Shown: one piece after another, positions 49,417 to 58,388 of the stretch
How the letters are laid out: each line of letters starts with the position of its first letter
Numbering within the stretch: the stretch's first letter is position 1
Assembly: GCF_003666015.1 (NCBI RefSeq)
Contig: NZ_QPLT01000002.1
Span: 310,001 to 374,000, forward strand
Source: Halorubrum sp. Atlit-26R
Lineage (GTDB): Archaea; Halobacteriota; Halobacteria; Halobacteriales; Haloferacaceae
Direction: 5' to 3'
Length of the DNA stretch: 64,000 nucleotides
Program-made: the position numbers and the translations under genes
The notes under the pieces: model-generated
Databases searched by the model: none
What the model was told of the DNA's origin: nothing
The model's input: only the letters and a program-made list of their open reading frames with translations

Positions 49417-51285
49417 ATGGTCGCGGAAGCGCTGACATCGGACGCCGTCCATCTCGCGGCCGGAGGCGTCGGCGTCGTCGTCGCGCTCGCCGCGGTGTAC
49501 CTCGTCGACCGCCCGAGCGACGACTGGACGCGGGCGCTCCGCTCTCGGCTCCTCCTCGGCGTCCCGTGGGGAACGCTCCTCGTGATCGCCGGCGTGGTCG
49601 GGGTGTACCTGTTCGTTCAGTCAGGTATCGACAATCCGAACCGCCCGGTCGTGATCCCGTTCCGGTCGTGGTCGTACTTCTACCCGGAGGGGCTGCTCTG
49701 GTCCAGCTTCGCGCACGCGAGTCGCGGTCACATCACCGGAAACCTCCTCTCCGCGTTCGTGGCCGGCGGACTCGCCGAGTACGCGTACGGCCACTTCCCC
49801 GACGGGCGCGAGGTCGACGACGGAGAGGGCCTCGCGGTCCGGCTCCGACGCCTGCCGAGTCGCCTCCGAGAACTCCCGAGCCGGGTGGCCGCCGTCGAGT
49901 CGCCGGCCGCGAATCCCTACGTCCGGGCGCTCCTGATCGTCCCCGGCGCGGCGGTCGGGTTCGGGCTCCTCTCCGCGCTGTTCGCGCTCGGCCCGGTGAT
50001 CGGCTTCTCCGTCGTCGTGTTCGCGTACTGGGGCTTCGCGCTCGTCTCGCGCCCCGTCGCCGCGGTCGTGGCGATGGCCGGGACGACGCTCGTCGGCGTC
50101 CTCTACGAGTCCCTCCGGGTCCCGGTGGCGTTCGCGGAGGCGTCCCCCTCCTACGGCGTGCCCGGCTGGGCGAACGTGGCGATACAGGGACACGCGCTCG
50201 GGCTCATCGGCGGCGCGCTGATCGCGGTCCTCCTCGTGCGGCGCCGCGCGAGGGACTCGAACGCCGGAGCTCCTGAGCCGGACACGGGCCCGACCGCGAG
50301 ACGGTGGCGGTACCACCCGATCGCGACCGTCGACCGCGACGGACCGCGGACGGACGCGACGGAGCGGTCGGCGCTCCTCGTCTTCGGTGCGCTGCTGCTG
50401 TTCGGCGCGTCGCGTCGGCTGTGGGCGGTGTACTGGTACCTCGGGAACGAGCGGTACGAACTGTACCGCGCGGTCGGCGTCGGGCTGTTGGCCCTGCTGG
50501 CCGCGATCGTCGCCGTCGCGGCCGTCTCGCGCGACGAGCCGCTCTGGCCGAGCCGGGCGGTTCCGGAGCCCGAGACGATCCGAGGCGGGATCCGGTCGGC
50601 GACGCCGGCGGCGGTCGGGGTCCTCCTCCTGCTCGGAGCGCTGGCCGTCGTCGCGGGACCGGCCGTCGTGCCGAACCTCGTCGCCGTCGACGACGGCGAC
50701 CTCCCCGGCGACCCGATCGAGGTCGAGGGGTACCAGGTGACGTACGCGGAGAACGTGGAGGACCGGCTCGTGGGCGTCGTCGACGTGGAGGCGTTCGGGC
50801 GCTCGACGTCGGTGAACACCTCGGGGGTGATCGTCAGCGACCCCGACCGCGAGATATGGACGACGGCCGTCTCGGAGGGGAACCTCGCGTTCTGGGGGTA
50901 CCGCGCGGTCGACGTGGGCGGGACCGGCTGGCGCGAGACCGTCTGGGTCCAGCGGGTCGGGTGGGTCGCCGCGAACGGCGACCCGACCTATCGGGTCGAC
51001 GCGATACGGAACGAAACCAGGCGGACGCTGTTCACGAGCGACCCGGCGCGGGCGGAGCCCCGGATCGACGGCCGCAACGTCGTCGTCGCGGCCACGAGGA
51101 GAGGGTTCGAGCTCTCGGTAGTCGGGGGCAGCGGAAACAACGTCACGGCGCCGCTCCCGGCCGCGAACGAGTCGGTGAGGGTCCGGGGGATCACGTTCGT
51201 ACGCGAGGGCGACGCGGTGTTCGCGGAGCGCGGCGAGACCCGGGTCCGGATCGCGCAGCGGGAGCGCTACGAGGGGCGGCAGTAG
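49417..51285 (+). CDS. Rhomboid-family membrane protein with extra C-terminal domain
   Basis: A 622-residue protein. The first ~290 residues form a rhomboid-like core with helices, the motif SFAHASRGHITGNLLSAFVAGGLAEYAYG (H..N), a serine helix GPVIGFSVVVFAYWGFAL and a histidine helix VAIQGHALGLIGGALIAVLL. The canonical GxSG is GFSV, so activity is uncertain although Ser and His are kept. Three further helices and an exported-looking beta domain of about 200 residues (YQVTYAENVEDRLVGVVDVEAFGRSTS ...) follow. Start ATG 49417 gives MVAEALTSD. Confidence 0.75.
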   Translation: MVAEALTSDAVHLAAGGVGVVVALAAVYLVDRPSDDWTRALRSRLLLGVPWGTLLVIAGVVGVYLFVQSGIDNPNRPVVIPFRSWSYFYPEGLLWSSFAHASRGHITGNLLSAFVAGGLAEYAYGHFPDGREVDDGEGLAVRLRRLPSRLRELPSRVAAVESPAANPYVRALLIVPGAAVGFGLLSALFALGPVIGFSVVVFAYWGFALVSRPVAAVVAMAGTTLVGVLYESLRVPVAFAEASPSYGVPGWANVAIQGHALGLIGGALIAVLLVRRRARDSNAGAPEPDTGPTARRWRYHPIATVDRDGPRTDATERSALLVFGALLLFGASRRLWAVYWYLGNERYELYRAVGVGLLALLAAIVAVAAVSRDEPLWPSRAVPEPETIRGGIRSATPAAVGVLLLLGALAVVAGPAVVPNLVAVDDGDLPGDPIEVEGYQVTYAENVEDRLVGVVDVEAFGRSTSVNTSGVIVSDPDREIWTTAVSEGNLAFWGYRAVDVGGTGWRETVWVQRVGWVAANGDPTYRVDAIRNETRRTLFTSDPARAEPRIDGRNVVVAATRRGFELSVVGGSGNNVTAPLPAANESVRVRGITFVREGDAVFAERGETRVRIAQRERYEGRQ

Positions 51286-51321
51286 TCGAGGGCGGCCATA
51301 CCAGAGGGGCGGGCCGGGGGC

Positions 51322-51945
51322 CTACGACCACTCGATCCGGTACACTTCGGTGTCGATGTCGCGCGCCTCGTCTGTGTGGTGGTCGAACTGCGCGTCGATC
51401 CGGAACTCGGCCGCGAACGCGTGAGTCACCTCGCCGCCCTCGTCGGCGGCGAACGCCTCGACGAACTCCTGACTACCGGCGTTGTGGACCGAGTAGGAGA
51501 CGGCCGCGAGGTCGCTCGCGACCGCGAGGAACTCGCGGTCCGCGTTGCGGTTGCCGTCCTGCGCGCCGAACGGGGGGTTCATCACGACGGTCGCGGGCTC
51601 CGAGACGGCGAGCGGCGGGCGGGTGGCGTCGCCGCGGACCCAGTGGACCGGCGCGCTGGCGGCGACGCGGCGCTCGTTGGCGCGGGCGGTCGCGAGCGCG
51701 CCGCCGTCGAGTTCGAGGCCGACGACGCGGGCGGGGCCGCGCAGCGCGGCGGCGAGCGCGAGCATCCCGGTGCCGGCGCCTAAGTCGATCACGGTCCGGC
51801 CGTCGACGTCGCCGTGGAGGTCGGCGAGGTGGACGACGTGGGCCGCCAACTCCGGGGGCGTCGGGTACTGTTCGAGGGCGGCGTCCGGACGCTCGAAGCC
51901 GGCGACGACCCCGAGCTTAGTCGCGAGCGACCGCTTCGTCGCCAT
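51322..51945 (-). CDS. METTL5-like nucleic-acid adenine methyltransferase
   Basis: A 207-residue Rossmann methyltransferase with VIDLGAGTGMLALAAALRG (SAM motif I), ARVVGLELDGGAL and the adenine-N6 motif NPPF (123-126, VVMNPPFGAQDG), and LEQYPTPPELAAHVV at the start. This is the METTL5 group, which in eukaryotes makes m6A in small-subunit rRNA; the archaeal role is inferred to be rRNA as well. Its upstream neighbour lies 3 bp away, so the two form an operon. Confidence 0.88.
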   Translation of the reverse strand: MATKRSLATKLGVVAGFERPDAALEQYPTPPELAAHVVHLADLHGDVDGRTVIDLGAGTGMLALAAALRGPARVVGLELDGGALATARANERRVAASAPVHWVRGDATRPPLAVSEPATVVMNPPFGAQDGNRNADREFLAVASDLAAVSYSVHNAGSQEFVEAFAADEGGEVTHAFAAEFRIDAQFDHHTDEARDIDTEVYRIEWS

Positions 51946-51948
51946 CGG

Positions 51949-52344
51949 TCAGGCGGCGCCGTCCCCGTCGACGCGAACGAACTCGACGCCCTCGCGGTCG
52001 GCGCGCTCGGCGAGCGCCGCGAGCGCCGTGCGGGTCTCCTCGCGCGGCTCGCCGTCGACGCTGACCTCGATCCGCCCGGCGCCGAGGAACGACGCCGCGC
52101 GGACGAGGTCGCGGAGGCGGTCGGCCTCGCGCTGGCGTTCGAGCGTGCTCTCGGCGTCGAACTCCGCCTCGGTCGCGACCGCGGCGGGCTGGTAGCCGCG
52201 GGCCGCGAGCCCCCGCTTGAGGTCGCGGAGGTGTTCGGGCGCGGTGCTGTCGAGGTCCGCCGCGTCGATGACGACTGGGTCGACGTCGGCGGGGCGACAG
52301 CCGCGCAGCGTGCGTTCGATGCCGGGAGACGAAGTAGTGCTCAT
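51949..52344 (-). CDS. Haloarchaeal protein paired with the METTL5-like gene
   Basis: A 131-residue acidic and helical protein: RGCRPADVDPVVIDAADLDSTAPEHLRDLKRGLAARGYQPAAVATEAEFDAE, then a long helix of repeating charged residues and an RIEVSVDG strand near the end. I do not recognise the family. Close coupling (3-bp gap) to the methyltransferase suggests a shared role in RNA modification or simply co-expression. Confidence 0.65.
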   Translation of the reverse strand: MSTTSSPGIERTLRGCRPADVDPVVIDAADLDSTAPEHLRDLKRGLAARGYQPAAVATEAEFDAESTLERQREADRLRDLVRAASFLGAGRIEVSVDGEPREETRTALAALAERADREGVEFVRVDGDGAA

Positions 52345-52710
52345 ACGAATCCATTGGCAGAGGTTATACAAAAGTCTTTATAGATGTTTAGTGGTAATAT
52401 AAAGGATCCTGCGGTCGCGCACGGCACGCTCCGGGATCGAACACGCTCTACCGCTGACATGGCGTTTTCGGGCCTTGCCGGGCGTTCCCAATGTCGAATT
52501 TCGACCTCGATGTACGGTCACGTTTCGTGCGTCGTGCCGGACCGCGGCGGACCACGTCGAAGCCGCCGACGACTCGAATCTGCGTCTCCGTTTCAGGCGT
52601 TACAGGCGTTTTAAACGGTATAAACCGGACATGAGGCCGACCCGAGATCCCTCAGGATCGATGATGGACGTGGACAAGGCTTAAATACGCGACTGACCAC
52701 AAACCTTTTA
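52345..52710 (+). promoter_or_regulatory. Regulatory region upstream of tfb (366 bp, no gene)
   Basis: A non-coding gap. TTAAATAC (52681-52688) lies 23-30 nt before the tfb ATG and is the likely TATA box of a leaderless transcript; the ATG itself follows ACCTTTTA. A second AT-rich cluster, GTTTTAAACGGTATAAACC (about 52605-52624), may be an alternative promoter. On the other side ACAAAAGTCTTTATAGA (52368-52385) serves the divergent gene at 52344. Frames in between look like chance. Confidence 0.55.
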
Positions 52711-53664
52711 ATGGAACGTCCGAGTCGCCAGCGGCAACAGGAGCGAGACACGGAGCAGGAAACGGACGAATCGACGGTCTCCTGTCCGGAGTGTGACTCG
52801 GAGAACATCGTCACCGACGCCGACCAAGAGCTCGTCTGCGAGGACTGCGGGCTCGTCTTAGACGAGCGGAACATCGACCGCGGGCCGGAGTGGCGCGCGT
52901 TCAACCACAACGAGCGGCAGTCGAAGTCGCGCGTCGGCGCCCCGATCACGGAGACGATGCACGACAAGGGGCTGACGACGACGATCGACTGGAAGGACAA
53001 GGACGCCTACGGGCGGTCGCTCTCCTCGGAGAAGCGCTCGCAGATGCACCGCCTGCGCAAGTGGCAGGAGCGGATTCGGACCAAAGACGCGGGCGAGCGC
53101 AACCTCCAGTTCGCGCTCTCGGAGATCGACCGCATGGCGAGCGCGCTCGGGGTGCCGCGGTCGGTACGCGAGGTGGCGTCCGTCATTTATCGACGCGCGC
53201 TCAACGAGGACCTCATCCGGGGGCGCTCCATCGAGGGCGTCTCCACCGCGGCCCTGTACGCCGCCTGCCGCCAGGAGGGGATCCCCCGCAGCCTCGACGA
53301 GGTCGCGGACGTCTCGCGGGTCCCGCAGAAGGAGATCGGCCGGACCTATCGCTACATCTCCCAGGAGCTCGGCTTAGAGCTGAAACCGGTCGACCCCAAG
53401 CAGTTCGTCCCGCGGTTCGCCTCGTCGCTCCAGCTCTCGGAAGAGGTCCAGTCGAAGGCGACCGAGATCATCGACGTCTCCGCCGAGCAGGGACTGCTCT
53501 CCGGGAAGTCGCCGACGGGCTTCGCGGCGGCGGCCATCTACGCGGCCTCGCTGCTCTGTAACGAGAAGAAGACCCAACGCGAGGTCGCCGACGTCGCGCA
53601 GGTCACCGAGGTCACCATCCGCAACCGGTACCAGGAGCAGATCGAAGCGATGGGCTTCCGCTAG
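52711..53664 (+). CDS. tfb: Transcription initiation factor IIB (TFB)
   Basis: A 317-residue TFB. The N-terminal zinc ribbon has C25, C28, C43 and C46 (SCPECDSEN ... [10 protein letters not shown]); the B-reader/linker contains [17 protein letters not shown]; two cyclin folds follow, starting near [24 protein letters not shown] and [22 protein letters not shown], and the C-terminal HTH ([25 protein letters not shown]) would recognise the BRE. Haloarchaea have several TFB paralogues with different promoter sets; this has complete motifs. Confidence 0.97.
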   Translation: MERPSRQRQQERDTEQETDESTVSCPECDSENIVTDADQELVCEDCGLVLDERNIDRGPEWRAFNHNERQSKSRVGAPITETMHDKGLTTTIDWKDKDAYGRSLSSEKRSQMHRLRKWQERIRTKDAGERNLQFALSEIDRMASALGVPRSVREVASVIYRRALNEDLIRGRSIEGVSTAALYAACRQEGIPRSLDEVADVSRVPQKEIGRTYRYISQELGLELKPVDPKQFVPRFASSLQLSEEVQSKATEIIDVSAEQGLLSGKSPTGFAAAAIYAASLLCNEKKTQREVADVAQVTEVTIRNRYQEQIEAMGFR

Positions 53665-53761
53665 GGCGGCCTCCCGTTCGGAATCGCGGTGTGCGTTCCT
53701 TACCGGACTTCGGGACAGTTGATCGGGTTTTTAATCGATACCCGCTGTACTACGGGGTGAG

Positions 53762-54196
53762 ATGTACTCAGAGATCCTCGTTCCGACCGACGGTGGTCCG
53801 GCGTCAGACGCCGCGATCGAACACGCGATCGACCTCGCGGACCAGTACGGCGCGCGCCTCCACGCGCTGTACGTCGTCGACGGCGCGGCGTACTCCAGCC
53901 TCGAGGCGGGCGCAGAGATCGTCGTCGAGGCGCTCGAATCTGAGGGCGAGGAGGCGACGAAGCGCGTGGCCGACGCCGCCGCGGACGTCGGCGTCGAGTG
54001 CGTCTCCAGCGTCGTGTCCGGCACCGCGTACCGGTCGATCCACGACTACGTCGACGAACACGGCATCGACGTCGTGGTGATGGGGACGCACGGGCGGAAG
54101 GGGCTCGACCGCTACCTGCTCGGGAGCGTCACGGAGCGCGTCGTCCGCACCTCCGACGTCCCGGTGTTGACCGTGCGACAGCCGACGGATGAGTAG
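53762..54196 (+). CDS. Universal stress protein (UspA family)
   Basis: A 144-residue Usp. MYSEILVPTDGGPASDAAIEHAIDLADQYG at the start and VVMGTHGRKGLDRYLLGSVTERVVRTSDVPVLTV with the complete G-x2-G-x9-G-(S/T) ATP loop. Unlike the one at 22.5 kb it has no long tail. TTTTTAATC lies about 30 nt upstream of the ATG. It is 33 bp before the MenE-like gene on the same strand, maybe co-transcribed. Confidence 0.92.
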   Translation: MYSEILVPTDGGPASDAAIEHAIDLADQYGARLHALYVVDGAAYSSLEAGAEIVVEALESEGEEATKRVADAAADVGVECVSSVVSGTAYRSIHDYVDEHGIDVVVMGTHGRKGLDRYLLGSVTERVVRTSDVPVLTVRQPTDE

Positions 54197-54229
54197 CGCC
54201 ACCGTACCGGGCGAACGCGGGTGAGACCG

Positions 54230-56335
54230 ATGCGCGACTGGCTCTCTCACCGCGTGGTCTCGTCGCCCGACGACACAGCCCTCGTCCGCGCCGAGGACGG
54301 CGAGGCGTGGAGCTACACCGACCTCGACCGTCTCGTCGCCGAGACGGCCGGCCGGCTCGTCGCGCACGGCCTGGGGGAGGGCGACCGGATCGGCGTGCTC
54401 ACGCCCCCGTACGTGGGCACCGTCGGCCTCGTCCACGCGACGATGCGGATCGGGGCGACGTTCGTCCCGCTCGGCCAGGAGCTGACGCCGCGCGAGATCG
54501 CCGCGCGGATCGACCGGACCGACCTCGACGCCGTCGTCTGCGCGGAGCCGACCGAGCCGACGGCGACCGACGCGGCGGCGGAGATCGAGGGCATACCCGT
54601 CTACTCCGTCGACGACCCGACGAGCGCCGAGGTCACGGGAATCCACGACGTCGACCCGGCGTCGCTCGATCCCCCGGAGTGGTCGTTCGGGGACCCGCTC
54701 TGCGTGCTGTTCACCTCCGGGACCACCGGCGAGCCCAAGCCCGTGCCGCTGACCGCGGGCAACGTGTACAGCTCGGCGGTCGCCTCCGCGTTCCGCCTCG
54801 GCGTCGAGGCAGACGACCGGTGGCTGGTGTCGCTGTCGCTCCACCACATGGGCGGGCTCGCGCCGGTGTACCGGTCGGTGCTGTACGGGACCACCCTCGT
54901 GTTGCGCGAGGGGTTCGACGCGGGCGGCACCGCCGACGACATCGACGCGTACGACGTGACCGGCGTCTCGCTCGTCCCGACGATGCTCAAGCGGATGCTC
55001 GACCGACGGGGGACGCTGTCGGACTCGCTCCGCGTGGTCCTGCTCGGGGGGGCGCCCGCGCCGGCGGAGCTGTTGGAGCGGTGTCGCGACTACTCGGTCC
55101 CCGTCTACCCGACGTACGGGATGACGGAGGCCGCCTCACAGATCACGACCGCGACGCCGCGACAGACCCGAGACCGGATCGGGACGGTGGGCCGGCCCCT
55201 CTTCGGAACCGACGTGACGGTCGTCGACGACGGCGACCCGGTCGAGCCGGGCGAGACGGGCGAGATCGTCGTCAGCGGACCGACGATCACGCCGGGGTAC
55301 CTCGTCGAAGACGGGGGAGATTCCCCCGACGCGGTCGGCGAAGGCGACGCGTCCCCAGGCGACGCGATCGACCTGAACGGGATCGACCCCGCGGACGTCG
55401 ATCGGTCCGATTTCGGCCCGTACGGACTTCACACGGGCGACGTCGGACGGTTCGACGAGGAGGGGTATCTCCACGTGCTCAACCGCGTCGACGACCGGAT
55501 CATCAGCGGCGGCGAGAACGTCGAGCCGGGAGAGGTCACGGCCGTCCTCCGAGAGTACGACGAGGTCGACGACGTGGCGGTCGTCGGGCTCGACGACGAG
55601 GTGTGGGGAGAGCGCGTCGCGGCGCTCGTGGCCCTCGGCGACCGGTTCCCGTCGGCGGCGACGGCCTCCGTCGAGGGCGACGAGACGGCTGAGGGCGATG
55701 AGACGGCTGAGGGCGATGAGACGGCTGAGGGCGATGAGACGGCTGAGGGCGACGCGGAGCAGAGCGACGGACCCGAACCGCCTGCGGTCGAAGCCGGCGG
55801 CATCGGTCCCGCGCCGATCGACGAGACGGCGTTCGTCGACTTCGCCCGGGAGCGACTCGCACGGTTCAAGATCCCGAAGACGATCGCGTACGTCGAGGAG
55901 CTGCCGCGGACCGTTTCGGGGACGGTCGACAGGGAGGCGACGCGCGCGCTCCTCCGCGAGCGCGGCGCGGACCCCCGCCGGAACGCCGACGCGGACCTCG
56001 AAACCGCGGGGTTCGAGCCCGCCGACCCCGCCGAGCCGTCCGAATCAACCGATCCGCCGGCGGAATCGGAGGAGAGGACGGACGGCGAGGCGGGCGCCCC
56101 GGGACCCGACTCCGAGGACGCGACGGGCGACGGCGCGGCCGCGGACGAGCCGAGCGACGTCGACGAGGATGAGCCGAGCGACACCGGCGGGGTCGACATC
56201 GCCGACGCGGAGGAGGTCGCGACCGAACCGAGCGACGACGACGACAACGCCGCGGAATCCGGTGACACGGACGCCCTCGAAGCGGAAGAGCGAGGCGACG
56301 GTGGAGGCGACACGACCGCGGTCGACGAGAGATAA
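54230..56335 (+). CDS. menE: o-Succinylbenzoate--CoA ligase-like enzyme (MenE) with acidic tail
   Basis: A 701-residue AMP-forming ligase. The AMP-binding motif is LFTSGTTGEPKPVPLT, followed by VSLSLHHMGGLAPVYRSVLYGTTLVL, the block that marks MenE; PTYGMTEAASQI, LHTGDVGRFDEEGYLHVLNRVDDRIISGGENV and KIPKTIAYVEELPRTVSGTVDR complete the fold. MenE activates o-succinylbenzoate in menaquinone synthesis. Oddities are a loop of four ETAEGD repeats at residues ~485-508 and an acidic disordered C-terminus of about 120 residues. Normal MenE lengths are 450-560. Confidence 0.82.
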   Translation: MRDWLSHRVVSSPDDTALVRAEDGEAWSYTDLDRLVAETAGRLVAHGLGEGDRIGVLTPPYVGTVGLVHATMRIGATFVPLGQELTPREIAARIDRTDLDAVVCAEPTEPTATDAAAEIEGIPVYSVDDPTSAEVTGIHDVDPASLDPPEWSFGDPLCVLFTSGTTGEPKPVPLTAGNVYSSAVASAFRLGVEADDRWLVSLSLHHMGGLAPVYRSVLYGTTLVLREGFDAGGTADDIDAYDVTGVSLVPTMLKRMLDRRGTLSDSLRVVLLGGAPAPAELLERCRDYSVPVYPTYGMTEAASQITTATPRQTRDRIGTVGRPLFGTDVTVVDDGDPVEPGETGEIVVSGPTITPGYLVEDGGDSPDAVGEGDASPGDAIDLNGIDPADVDRSDFGPYGLHTGDVGRFDEEGYLHVLNRVDDRIISGGENVEPGEVTAVLREYDEVDDVAVVGLDDEVWGERVAALVALGDRFPSAATASVEGDETAEGDETAEGDETAEGDETAEGDAEQSDGPEPPAVEAGGIGPAPIDETAFVDFARERLARFKIPKTIAYVEELPRTVSGTVDREATRALLRERGADPRRNADADLETAGFEPADPAEPSESTDPPAESEERTDGEAGAPGPDSEDATGDGAAADEPSDVDEDEPSDTGGVDIADAEEVATEPSDDDDNAAESGDTDALEAEERGDGGGDTTAVDER
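55682..55753. repeat. Four 18-bp repeats in menE
   Basis: GAGACGGCTGAGGGCGAT occurs four times head to tail (55682, 55700, 55718 and 55736; the last ends in GAC). It encodes ETAEGD x4 in a surface loop between the AMP-binding body and the C-terminal subdomain. Perfect identity points to recent slippage. Confidence 0.93.
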
Positions 56336-56396
56336 ACTCCCCCGGCGTTCTCCGTTGTTCCACGAACGTTTAGTCCGCGGGGTCCTCACGGAGCGT

Positions 56397-57545
56397 ATGG
56401 AGCTGCTCGACGACAGCGTCGTGCCGGAGCGCGCGCGAGACGTCAAACGGGAGGCCCGCGAGTTCGCCGACGAGTACATCGCCCCGAACGCCGAGTCGTA
56501 CTACGAGTCGGGCGAGTACCCGTGGGAGGTGCTCGAAGCGGGGATGGACGCCGGGCTCGTCGCACAGGACATCGGCGAGGAGTACGGCGGGAAGGGGTTC
56601 GACCTCGCGCAGGTGCTGGCCATCGCGGAGGAGTTCTACCGCGCCGACGCCGGCATCGCGCTCACCCTCCAGCTCGCCAGCTTCGGCGCGGAGATGGTCG
56701 AGGATTACGGCACCGAGGAACAGAAAGAGGAGTACCTCCGGCCCGTCGCCGAGAACGACCAGATCTCCGGGCTCGCCGTCTCCGAGCCGCAGACCGGTTC
56801 GGACCTGGCGGGCATGACGACCAAGGCCGAGAAGGTCGAGGGGGGCTACGAGCTCACCGGCGAGAAGTACTGGGTCGGCAACGCGGTCGAGGCCGACTGG
56901 CTCACCGTCTACGCGAAGACCGGCGAGAGCGACGACCGCTACTCCAACTACACGCTGTTCATCGTCGAGACCGACTCCGACGGCTACGAGGCCGAGCACA
57001 TCCCCGAGAAGATGGGGATGCGCGCCTCGAAGCAGGGCCACATCGTCTTCGACGACTGCTTCGTGCCCGAGGAGAACGTCGTCGGCAGCGAGGGCGGCGG
57101 GTTCTACGTGCTCGCGGACTTCTTCAACCACGGTCGCGTCATCGTCGGGGGCCACGGGCTCGGGCTCGCGGCCGCAGCCATCGAGGAGGCGGAGGCGTTC
57201 ATCGACGAGCGCGAGGCGTTCGGCCGCACCATCGACGACTTCCAGGCCGTCCAGCACACGATCTCGGACATGCGGATCGGGTTCGAGTCGGCGCGCGCGC
57301 TCAACTGGCGCGCCTGCGAGAAGGTCGCGAACAACGAGGACGCCGGCTACTGGGCCGCGCTGGCGAAGACGAAGTCGACGGAGGTCGCCACCGACTGCGC
57401 CGAGAAGGGCATGAAGCTCCACGGGGGGCGCTCGATCCTCACCGACCGCCGGATCGCCCGCGTCTACCGCGACGTGCGCATCCCGGTGATCTACGAGGGC
57501 GCCAACGACATTCAGCGCAACCTCATCTACCGGCAGTCGCGCTGA
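56397..57545 (+). CDS. Acyl-CoA dehydrogenase
   Basis: A 382-residue FAD-dependent acyl-CoA dehydrogenase. GLAVSEPQTGSDLAGMTTKAEKVEGGYELTGEKYWVGNA is the FAD/substrate loop, RASKQGHIVFDDCFVPEENVVG follows, and RDVRIPVIYEGANDIQRNLIYRQS holds the catalytic-base Glu of YEGAND. It probably takes part in fatty acid or branched acid beta-oxidation. It is 61 bp after menE on the same strand. ATG 56397 is preferred to the longer frame, which overlaps menE. Confidence 0.93.
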   Translation: MELLDDSVVPERARDVKREAREFADEYIAPNAESYYESGEYPWEVLEAGMDAGLVAQDIGEEYGGKGFDLAQVLAIAEEFYRADAGIALTLQLASFGAEMVEDYGTEEQKEEYLRPVAENDQISGLAVSEPQTGSDLAGMTTKAEKVEGGYELTGEKYWVGNAVEADWLTVYAKTGESDDRYSNYTLFIVETDSDGYEAEHIPEKMGMRASKQGHIVFDDCFVPEENVVGSEGGGFYVLADFFNHGRVIVGGHGLGLAAAAIEEAEAFIDEREAFGRTIDDFQAVQHTISDMRIGFESARALNWRACEKVANNEDAGYWAALAKTKSTEVATDCAEKGMKLHGGRSILTDRRIARVYRDVRIPVIYEGANDIQRNLIYRQSR

Positions 57546-57563
57546 GCGCGACCCCGAACCGGC

Positions 57564-58238
57564 TCACAGCGTCGCCGCTAACCGCCGCAGCGCTTCGCTT
57601 CCCCCCGACGCGAGCGGGTCGCCGTGCCCGACGCAGGCGACCTCGAACGCCGGAGCGCGGTCGGCGAGCCCGCGCACGCTCGTCGCGACTTCGTCCGTGT
57701 CGTAGCTGATCAGCCAGCTGGAGGATCTGAGCTCGCCGTCGGACTCCGAGACGAGGTCGCCGAGCAGTCCGACACCCAGTTCCTCGCAGACGTACGCGAC
57801 GTGGCCCGGCGTGTGGCCGGGGGAGTGGTACGCGGTGAACGAGCCGACGCGCTCGCCGTCGCGGACGCCGACGACGTCGAGGTCGCCCGAGTCCGTGACG
57901 AGCCCGCCGAGCCGCTGGATCAGCCCCTTGTGGTTCCGGAGCGGGGGAGAGCGGGCGCCCCGGAGCAGCTGTGCGTCGAACCCGTAGGCGAACACCGGCG
58001 CGTCGAGGTCGGGCGCGAGCGCCGCCAGCGTCCCGACGTGGTCGATGTCGTAGTGGGTGAGGAGGACGCGACCGATCTCCGAGACCTCGACGCCCGCCGC
58101 GTCGAGGCCGTCGCGGATCGCGGCCTCGTCCCACGGCGTGCCCGCGTCGACGAGCGTCGGGACGTCGTCGAAGACGAGGTACGCGTTGACGCCGCGACAC
58201 TCGATCCGCCAGACGCCGTCGGCGATCTCGGTTGCCAT
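57564..58238 (-). CDS. Metallo-beta-lactamase-fold hydrolase
   Basis: A 224-residue MBL-fold protein. Metal ligands sit in LLTHYDIDHVGTL (H-x-D-x-D-H, where most relatives have H-x-H-x-D-H), SPGHTPGHVAYV, LLGDLV and CVGHGDPL. The variation resembles some glyoxalase II-like and halophile MBL enzymes, but the substrate is unknown. It is convergent with the acyl-CoA dehydrogenase and divergent from the MutS-like gene. Confidence 0.88.
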   Translation of the reverse strand: MATEIADGVWRIECRGVNAYLVFDDVPTLVDAGTPWDEAAIRDGLDAAGVEVSEIGRVLLTHYDIDHVGTLAALAPDLDAPVFAYGFDAQLLRGARSPPLRNHKGLIQRLGGLVTDSGDLDVVGVRDGERVGSFTAYHSPGHTPGHVAYVCEELGVGLLGDLVSESDGELRSSSWLISYDTDEVATSVRGLADRAPAFEVACVGHGDPLASGGSEALRRLAATL

Positions 58239-58388
58239 GTCTCCACGATACGGCCCAGCGCGGGATGAACACTTTCCTGCCGGCAGCAGCGGCGCCCCCG
58301 GTCCGGCCGAGAAGTCGCGGCCGTGCGCACGCGTCGACGACCGAGCGGGCGACGAAAACGCCAAGACGCCGGGGCGACACCACGTGGT

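Noticed and set aside
52384-52614. Short frame upstream of tfb
   Set aside because: No family-like pattern, no promoter spacing, and composition unlike haloarchaeal proteins; kept as a regulatory gap.
55698-56396. N-terminal extension of the acyl-CoA dehydrogenase frame
   Set aside because: It overlaps menE in another frame, is Arg/Thr/Ser-rich, and the enzyme starts normally at 56397.
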